6,387 nucleotides of DNA, taken from the NCBI GenBank assembly GCA_944331815.1, contig CALVIQ010000063.1:1-6387 (forward strand), read 5' to 3'. Below the pieces are notes generated by a model. The model did not search any database and had not been told where the DNA came from. It saw nothing but the letters and a program-made list of their open reading frames with translations. This DNA comes from an uncultured Bacilli bacterium. Its GTDB lineage: Bacteria > Bacillota_I > Bacilli_A > RF39 > UBA660. The first letter of the stretch is position 1. Each line of letters begins with the position of its first letter. The position numbers and the translations under genes were made by a program. Shown one piece after another: positions 1 through 4,147 of the stretch.

Positions 1-51
1 TGATTCTAGTTGGTCTCTGATGAAGTTTGTCCCATTTTGACTTTGCCTCAT
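1..51 (-). CDS. Partial N-terminus of an unidentified minus-strand protein (possibly a transposase)
   Basis: Seventeen codons are visible from an ATG at 51 (read on the minus strand) to the left edge, with no stop: MRQSQNGTNFIRDQLES. A good Shine-Dalgarno (AGGAAGG, 65-59) lies 7 nt before the ATG, and an extended -10 (TGATATAAT, 87-79) lies about 27 nt before it, so a real gene start is plausible although the coding part is too short to prove. The string IRDQLES faintly recalls the N-terminus of IS1182-type transposases, in which an R-x-Q-x-E stretch precedes an LVPxDHLxRKI motif; that motif would lie outside the window, so this is only a guess. It is divergent from the operon beginning at 193. 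Confidence 0.4.
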   Translation of the reverse strand, partial: MRQSQNGTNFIRDQLES

Positions 52-78
52 ATTAAAACCTTCCTATCCTTTTCTTTT

Positions 79-87
79 ATTATATCA
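79..87 (-). promoter_or_regulatory. Extended -10 promoter for the minus-strand gene
   Basis: Read on the minus strand, positions 87-79 are TGATATAAT, a perfect extended -10 (TGnTATAAT). No -35-like hexamer is found 16-18 nt upstream; that place is occupied by the hairpin at 87-107. The expected start of transcription, near position 72, would give a leader of about 20 nt holding the SD at 65-59. Confidence 0.5.
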
Positions 88-107
88 AAAAAAACGCTTT
101 CGCGTTT
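87..107 (-). terminator. Intrinsic terminator-like hairpin, minus-strand polarity
   Basis: On the minus strand a perfect 6-bp stem AAACGC/GCGTTT (107-102 and 97-92) closes a GAAA tetraloop (101-98) and is followed directly by further T residues down to 87, making eight T in a row. This is a good factor-independent terminator for leftward transcription. On the plus strand the tail is only TTTCTTAAG, so rightward termination would be weak. No minus-strand gene is visible to its right, so it may shield the leftward gene from read-through or antisense transcripts. Confidence 0.6.
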
Positions 108-146
108 CTTAAGTTAATGACATTGGATTAAATTCTTCTTTTTTTC

Positions 147-175
147 TTGACTATATATTTTTATTTTTGTATACT
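147..175 (+). promoter_or_regulatory. Sigma-A type promoter of the four-gene operon
   Basis: TTGACT at 147-152 and TATACT at 170-175 are separated by exactly 17 nt. Each hexamer has one mismatch from consensus, and the spacer is AT-rich. The predicted start, about 7 nt past the -10, is near A182, leaving a leader of only about 11 nt before the ATG at 193, just enough to hold the AGGTGA SD (182-187). Confidence 0.8.
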
Positions 176-192
176 TTTTATAGGTGAATAAT

Positions 193-951
193 ATGGAACG
201 AACATTAAGTTTAGTTTTAGATGATGAAGATAAAATTAGTTTAACTTTGATGAAAAAAGAAGCAAATGATATTGATGATTTTACAACAAAAAATTTTGAA
301 AATTCAGATCAAATCAGAGAATATTATCAACGAGAAATCGAAAAATTTTTGGAAGAAAATAAAAATTATATTGAAACAATTAGTAAAAAAACAGGTAAAA
401 AGTTTAGAGGAAGAATTGTTATATTAGAATCAAGAGAATTAGATAAATCATTATATTTTGTTGAAAAAAGAGTTTTATATAAAAAACATATAGTAGCTTT
501 TAATGAAATGATTAAAGATCGTGCAACAATGTTAAAATTTTTGCAATTGGAAAAAATTGGATTTAATCAATTTGGTTTTAGAAAGCTTATATCCGGATTT
601 CTGTGTCGTGAAATTACTTATGCTAATTATAAAGTAAAGAGTAGAGTAAATTTAATAAAAAAAGAAATTAAAAAAAATAAAAATAATTTTTATGATATTT
701 TAAGAATTATAACTAAAGCTTATGAAATAGAAAGAAAAAAAAGACAACTACCTACTATTGATGCAATATATAATTTATCTAAAGAGAAGCATATTGATGA
801 ACCTATTACTTTTAAAAATCCTCAAGAATTTTATTTAATTGATGGATTTTCATATCATCAAGATGATATTCCATTTGATTTAGATGAATTAAAAAACTTA
901 GATTCTGAATTTAAACCAGATGGATTAGGGCCAAATGATCGAATTAAATGA
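193..951 (+). CDS. Unrecognised 252-aa cytoplasmic protein, first gene of the xerC-tdk operon
   Basis: I do not recognise this family. The reading frame is open from GTG184, but ATG193 is preferred because AGGTGA (182-187) then serves as the SD with 5-nt spacing; the GTG lies inside that SD. The 252-residue product has no signal peptide or membrane segment. It has a strand-like N-terminus (about 3-20), a charged, probably helical stretch with EYYQREIEKFLEENKNYIE (43-61), a basic middle (146-185, including KKEIKKNKN and ERKKR) and an acidic tail (about 203-243) ending GLGPNDRIK. The basic middle could suit nucleic-acid binding, but no known fold or catalytic motif is visible. It is not ScpA, a frequent xer neighbour in Firmicutes: the FEGPLDLLL motif is absent. 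Its last 17 nt overlap xerC, implying coupled translation. That it is a real gene is well supported by promoter, SD, length and operon position. Confidence 0.8.
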   Translation: MERTLSLVLDDEDKISLTLMKKEANDIDDFTTKNFENSDQIREYYQREIEKFLEENKNYIETISKKTGKKFRGRIVILESRELDKSLYFVEKRVLYKKHIVAFNEMIKDRATMLKFLQLEKIGFNQFGFRKLISGFLCREITYANYKVKSRVNLIKKEIKKNKNNFYDILRIITKAYEIERKKRQLPTIDAIYNLSKEKHIDEPITFKNPQEFYLIDGFSYHQDDIPFDLDELKNLDSEFKPDGLGPNDRIK

Positions 952-1807
952 TTTTTATTTGTATTTAAAAAATAAGGGATATTCGGATAATACAATTCTA
1001 AGTTATAAAAAAGATTTAAATCAATTTAAAGAATATTGTAAAGATATTAAAATTAAAAATATTGACTATAATTTTATTAGATCATATTTACAATTTTTGC
1101 ATAATAAAAAATATACTAATAAAAGTATTGCTAGACATATTAGTAGTTTAAAAAGTTTTTTTAAATATTTAACCAAAACAGAAGTTATTAAAGAAAATCC
1201 TTGTTTATTAATTAGCAATCCTAAAATAGAAAAAAAATTACCTAATTATGTTAATTATAATGATTTAGAAGTATTATTTAGTATTCCAGACAAAAATGAT
1301 GTATTAGGTTTAAGAAATTTACTTATTTTAGAACTTTTATATTCATGTGGTGTACGTGTTAGTGAATTAGTTAATATTAAAATATGTGATATTGATTTTA
1401 GTAATAATCGTATTCTTATTTTAGGTAAAGGTAATAAAGAAAGATATGTTTTATATGGTAAAGTGTGTAGTAAATTATTGGATGAATATTTAAACAAAAG
1501 TAGAAGTAAATTAAATAAAGATAGTGATTATTTATTATTAAATAAATTTGGTAATAAAATAACTGATAGAGCTATTAGGATGATTATTGATGATATTGTT
1601 AAAAAAAGTAGTTTAAAGTTAAATATATCCCCACATACTTTAAGACATACTTTTGCGACTCATTTATTAAATGAAGGAGCAGATTTAAAAATAGTTCAAG
1701 AATTATTAGGTCATGAAAATATATCTACTACTGGTATATATACTCATGTTTCTAATGAACATTTAAGAAAAGTGTATTTAGATGCTCATCCAAGAGCAAG
1801 GAGGTAG
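935..1807 (+). CDS. xerC: Tyrosine recombinase, XerC/XerD type (XerC-like C-terminus)
   Basis: This site-specific recombinase probably works with a partner Xer protein at dif to resolve chromosome dimers in the cytoplasm. Its 290 residues fit the family (about 290-305). The N-terminal SAM-like core-binding domain spans roughly 1-85 and the catalytic domain 105-285. All catalytic residues are present with the same spacing as in E. coli XerD: Arg141 (CGVRVSEL), Lys165 (GKGNKER), His234 and Arg237 (HTLRHTFATHLL), His260 (LLGH) and nucleophile Tyr269 (IYTHVS). The ending VYLDAHPRARR resembles XerC (VY..AHPRA) more than XerD, hence the symbol; the XerC/XerD split is less certain than the family. 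ATG935 is supported by TTAGGG just upstream (925-930) and lies inside the preceding gene. The usual Gln before the active-site IYTHV is Gly267. Lack of phage genes nearby and full Xer length argue for a housekeeping Xer rather than a phage integrase. Confidence 0.93.
   Translation: MIELNDFYLYLKNKGYSDNTILSYKKDLNQFKEYCKDIKIKNIDYNFIRSYLQFLHNKKYTNKSIARHISSLKSFFKYLTKTEVIKENPCLLISNPKIEKKLPNYVNYNDLEVLFSIPDKNDVLGLRNLLILELLYSCGVRVSELVNIKICDIDFSNNRILILGKGNKERYVLYGKVCSKLLDEYLNKSRSKLNKDSDYLLLNKFGNKITDRAIRMIIDDIVKKSSLKLNISPHTLRHTFATHLLNEGADLKIVQELLGHENISTTGIYTHVSNEHLRKVYLDAHPRARR
1799..1804 (+). promoter_or_regulatory. Perfect AGGAGG ribosome binding site of tdk inside the xerC terminus
   Basis: AGGAGG at 1799-1804 is both the SD for the ATG at 1810 (5-nt spacing) and the last two xerC codons, Arg289-Arg290, followed directly by the TAG stop. 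Ribosomes finishing xerC therefore stop on top of the tdk initiation site. Confidence 0.85.
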
Positions 1808-1809
1808 TT

Positions 1810-2412
1810 ATGGCAAAATTATATTTTAATTATGGAGCAATGAGTGCTGGAAAAACAATCGAAGTAATCGAAACTGCTTACAAATATAATTCGAGAGGAA
1901 TGAAAGCTTTATTAATTAAGCCTTCAGTTGATACTAAAGGAAATGATTCTGTTACATCAAGAATTGGTATGTCAAAAGAAGTTGATATTGTTTTAAAACC
2001 AGATGATAGTTTGATTGATTATATAAAAAAATATGATAATTTGACTTGTTTAGTAATTGATGAGGCACAGTTTTTAACAGAAAAACAAGTTTATGAATTG
2101 GTTATTATAACTAAACATTTTGATATTCCAGCTATATGTTATGGTTTAAAAGTTGATTTTAAAGGTAATTTATTTAAAGGAAGTGAAGCTTTAATAAGAT
2201 ATGCAGACTCTTTAAATGAATTAGTAGCTATTTGTGATTGTGGTAAAAAAGCTAGATTTAATGCTAGAAAGGTAAATGGGGAATATGTTTATGATGGAGA
2301 ACAAGTATTAATTGGTGCGGATGAATCATATGATCCATTATGTGAAACATGTTTTTTGAATAAAGTTTTAATACCTCATTCAAAAGATTTTCAAAAAATA
2401 TTAAAAAGGTGA
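1810..2412 (+). CDS. tdk: Thymidine kinase, type II (TK1-like)
   Basis: It phosphorylates thymidine to dTMP with ATP in the pyrimidine salvage pathway (cytoplasm, normally a tetramer). At 200 residues it has typical bacterial TK1-like length. Visible motifs are the P-loop GAMSAGKT (9-16), the Walker B/catalytic segment LVIDEAQFL (81-89) with Glu85 as the expected base, the GLKVDFKGNLF segment (112-122) matching the family GLxxDFxGxxF, and a structural zinc site from Cys142, Cys144, Cys178 and Cys181. The lasso segment LIGADESYDPLCETC (167-181) should cover the thymidine base. It starts 2 nt after the xerC stop behind a perfect SD. No key residue is missing. Coupling to an Xer recombinase gives two DNA-related functions on one transcript, though no direct functional link is shown. 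Confidence 0.96.
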   Translation: MAKLYFNYGAMSAGKTIEVIETAYKYNSRGMKALLIKPSVDTKGNDSVTSRIGMSKEVDIVLKPDDSLIDYIKKYDNLTCLVIDEAQFLTEKQVYELVIITKHFDIPAICYGLKVDFKGNLFKGSEALIRYADSLNELVAICDCGKKARFNARKVNGEYVYDGEQVLIGADESYDPLCETCFLNKVLIPHSKDFQKILKR

Positions 2413-2416
2413 GAAA

Positions 2417-4057
2417 ATGAAAAAAATTATATTTTTAATTATTACATTTTTATTTAGTATTAGTATTGTATCAGCAAAAAATAATATTTATAACATTGAT
2501 ATAAAAGTGTATTTAGATGAAGAAGGAAATGTCGATATAGAAGAAATTTGGAATGTTAAAGGATCTGACGGAACTGAATGGTATAAAGTTTTAAATAACA
2601 TGGGTAATATGGAATTATCTAACTATAAAGTTTATATGGATGGTAATTTATTGAATTATAAAGAATGGGATATAAACGGGTCTTTAAATGAAAAAAAAGG
2701 TTATTATGGAATTAATTATACTAATAATGGTTTAGAATTATGTTTTGGCAAATATGATTATAATAAGCATACTTTTAAATTAGAATATAAATTAAGTAAT
2801 TTTGTATTTAATACTAATGATGCACAAGTTATATATTATAATTTTATAGATAGACTATCTAATGTAAGCTTTGATAATTTTACATTAGAAATATCAAGTT
2901 TTTATGATTTTCCTGATACTTTAGATGTGTGGGGGTATGGGTATAAAGGATATGCTTATGTATATGACGGAAAAATATATATGTCCAATGAAGATAGTAT
3001 GAATGACAATTATGCTGTTCTACTAGCTAAATTCCCATTGAATACTTTTAATACTACTAATAAAACTAAATATGATACATTTGATGAAGTTTATAATATG
3101 GCAGAACAAGGTACTTTTGATTATGATTATTCTAATAATACATTTAGCTTTTTAGATTTTATATTTGGTATTTTCAATATTTTATTATGCTTTATTCCAT
3201 TTATAATTGTTTTTTTAATAGCACGTGGTGCTTTATATGGATATAAAGATAATAAAGTAATCAATAAAAAAAATACACCATTATTTAGAGATATTCCTTG
3301 CAATAAAGACATTTATTACGCTAATGCGTTAGCAGGTTTAAATAATTGGTTAAAATCTTCAGCTAGTATTTTAGGAGCAATATTATTAAAATGGATAAAA
3401 GAAGATAAAGTCCAAGTATTAAAAGAAAAATCTACAAAAATTGTTCTTAACAAAGATACCAAATTAGATATCAAAGAAGAACAAGAATTATATGATATGA
3501 TGTATAAAGCAAGTGGTGATGGTATATTAGAATCAAAAGAATTGGAAAAATGGGCTAAAAAAAATTATAGTAAGTATTTAAATTTATTTGATCGAATTAA
3601 AAATAATAAGATTAGAGAATTAAAAGAACAAGGTCATATTTATAAAAGAACTAATCGTAAAGAATGTAAATACAAAAATGTTATGGATGATACTTTATAT
3701 GAAGATTCTAAAAAATTATATGGCTTGAAATTGTTTTTACAAGAATTCTCTTCGATTGATACAAAAGAAGCTATTGAAGTTAAACTATGGGATGAATATT
3801 TAATGTTTGCTTATATATTTGGTATAGCTGATAAAGTTGCTAAACAATTTAAAAAACTATATCCTGAATATATCGAAAATTTAGATAATGTTGATTTTGA
3901 TACTATTATATTTTTAAATACTATTTCAACTAGATCAGTATCCGCAGCATCAACTGCAAGAAGTAGAGCAGAGTCTTATTCATCTGGCGGTGGTGGATTC
4001 TCATCAGGTGGCGGAGGAGGAGGTTCCTTCGGCGGTGGTGGCGGTGGAAGCCGTTAA
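2417..4057 (+). CDS. DUF2207 family predicted membrane protein with glycine-rich C-terminus
   Basis: The function of this 546-aa envelope protein family is unknown. A signal peptide (1-20, cleavage likely after SIVSA) leads to an extracellular beta-rich DUF2207 domain (about 24-210; opening with an acidic E-G-x-V-D-I-E-E-I-W stretch). A membrane segment follows (about 246-269), then a cytoplasmic part with a winged-helix-like stretch (301-335), a helical region with GLKLFLQEFS (436-445), LWDEYLMFAYIFGIADKVAKQ (457-477), a Ser/Ala/Arg linker (503-523) and a tail with 16 Gly among Ser, Phe and Arg (524-546). Related proteins, as I recall them, carry two further membrane helices before the GLKxFL segment; here that place (about 403-435) is hydrophilic, so only one internal helix is predicted. 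The start follows tdk by 4 nt; the SD AAGGTGAG (2406-2413) contains the tdk stop codon. It is the last gene of the operon. Confidence 0.9.
   Translation: MKKIIFLIITFLFSISIVSAKNNIYNIDIKVYLDEEGNVDIEEIWNVKGSDGTEWYKVLNNMGNMELSNYKVYMDGNLLNYKEWDINGSLNEKKGYYGINYTNNGLELCFGKYDYNKHTFKLEYKLSNFVFNTNDAQVIYYNFIDRLSNVSFDNFTLEISSFYDFPDTLDVWGYGYKGYAYVYDGKIYMSNEDSMNDNYAVLLAKFPLNTFNTTNKTKYDTFDEVYNMAEQGTFDYDYSNNTFSFLDFIFGIFNILLCFIPFIIVFLIARGALYGYKDNKVINKKNTPLFRDIPCNKDIYYANALAGLNNWLKSSASILGAILLKWIKEDKVQVLKEKSTKIVLNKDTKLDIKEEQELYDMMYKASGDGILESKELEKWAKKNYSKYLNLFDRIKNNKIRELKEQGHIYKRTNRKECKYKNVMDDTLYEDSKKLYGLKLFLQEFSSIDTKEAIEVKLWDEYLMFAYIFGIADKVAKQFKKLYPEYIENLDNVDFDTIIFLNTISTRSVSAASTARSRAESYSSGGGGFSSGGGGGGSFGGGGGGSR
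3986..4048 (+). repeat. Glycine-codon low-complexity tract
   Basis: Sixteen Gly codons in three blocks (4, 6 and 6) are separated by Phe-Ser-Ser and Ser-Phe. The tract is far richer in GC than its surroundings. GGCGGTGGTG occurs twice exactly (3986-3995 and 4031-4040), with a partial third copy at 4040-4047. Codons are mixed (about 7 GGT, 5 GGA, 4 GGC). A glycine-rich end is usual for DUF2207 proteins, so this looks selected rather than an artefact. Confidence 0.75.
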
Positions 4058-4066
4058 AAAATATGT

Positions 4067-4094
4067 AAAAAGAATAAAATTTTATTCTTTTTTT
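4067..4094 (+). terminator. Intrinsic terminator of the operon
   Basis: A perfect inverted repeat with 13-nt arms (4067-4079 and 4080-4092) contains only one G-C pair (G4072-C4087). In RNA it would form a stem with a small loop around AATT (4078-4081), followed by a U-run from 4088 to 4094. It lies 10 nt after the stop of the DUF2207 gene. The near absence of GC makes it weak by E. coli standards, but it is suited to a very AT-rich genome. The symmetric A-tract means it could also work leftward. Confidence 0.75.
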
Positions 4095-4104
4095 ATTGCA
4101 AATA

Positions 4105-4113
4105 TGCTATAAT
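4105..4113 (+). promoter_or_regulatory. Extended -10 promoter of ppdK
   Basis: TGCTATAAT is a perfect extended -10 (TGnTATAAT). The -35 position for a 17-nt spacer (4085-4090, TTCTTT) lies in the terminator arm and T-tract and is a poor match, so recognition probably depends on the extended -10. The expected start of transcription is near G4120, giving a leader of about 28 nt with the GGAGG SD (4134-4138). No riboswitch or attenuator fits in this leader. Confidence 0.75.
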
Positions 4114-4147
4114 TTAATTGTGTTAGATAATGAGGAGGGCAAGATAT

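Noticed and set aside
184..192. GTG at 184 as the start of the first operon gene
   Set aside because: The GTG is part of the AGGTGA SD for ATG193, and no other SD lies upstream of it; the predicted transcript would begin only about 2 nt before it.
52..192. A dif recombination site near xerC
   Set aside because: No 28-bp dif-like sequence with two 11-bp half-sites was found; the short repeats around 114-132 are too small and AT-rich to support it.
193..951. Identification of the first operon gene as ScpA, by size and by being next to xer
   Set aside because: The ScpA N-terminal motif (FEGPLDLLL) and its C-terminal winged-helix pattern are absent; only the length fits.
1255..1497. 80-codon open frame on the minus strand inside xerC
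   Set aside because: It lies wholly within a well-supported recombinase gene, shows no SD or family motif, and is explained as an antisense shadow of AT-rich codons.
935..1807. Phage or transposon integrase
   Set aside because: Length, catalytic spacing identical to E. coli XerD and the HPRA-type end all fit a housekeeping Xer protein, and no phage genes or attachment repeats are visible.
3127..3312. 61-codon open frame on the minus strand inside the DUF2207 gene
   Set aside because: It is antisense to the membrane segment of the DUF2207 protein; its hydrophobic look comes from the complement of that region, and no start signals were seen.
184..4057. Mycoplasma genetic code (TGA = Trp)
   Set aside because: Two genes end in TGA at places that fit tight operon junctions (949-951 and 2410-2412), and tryptophan is encoded by TGG.
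4114..4147. Riboswitch or attenuator before ppdK
   Set aside because: The leader after the predicted start is only about 28 nt and shows just the SD, with no room for an aptamer.
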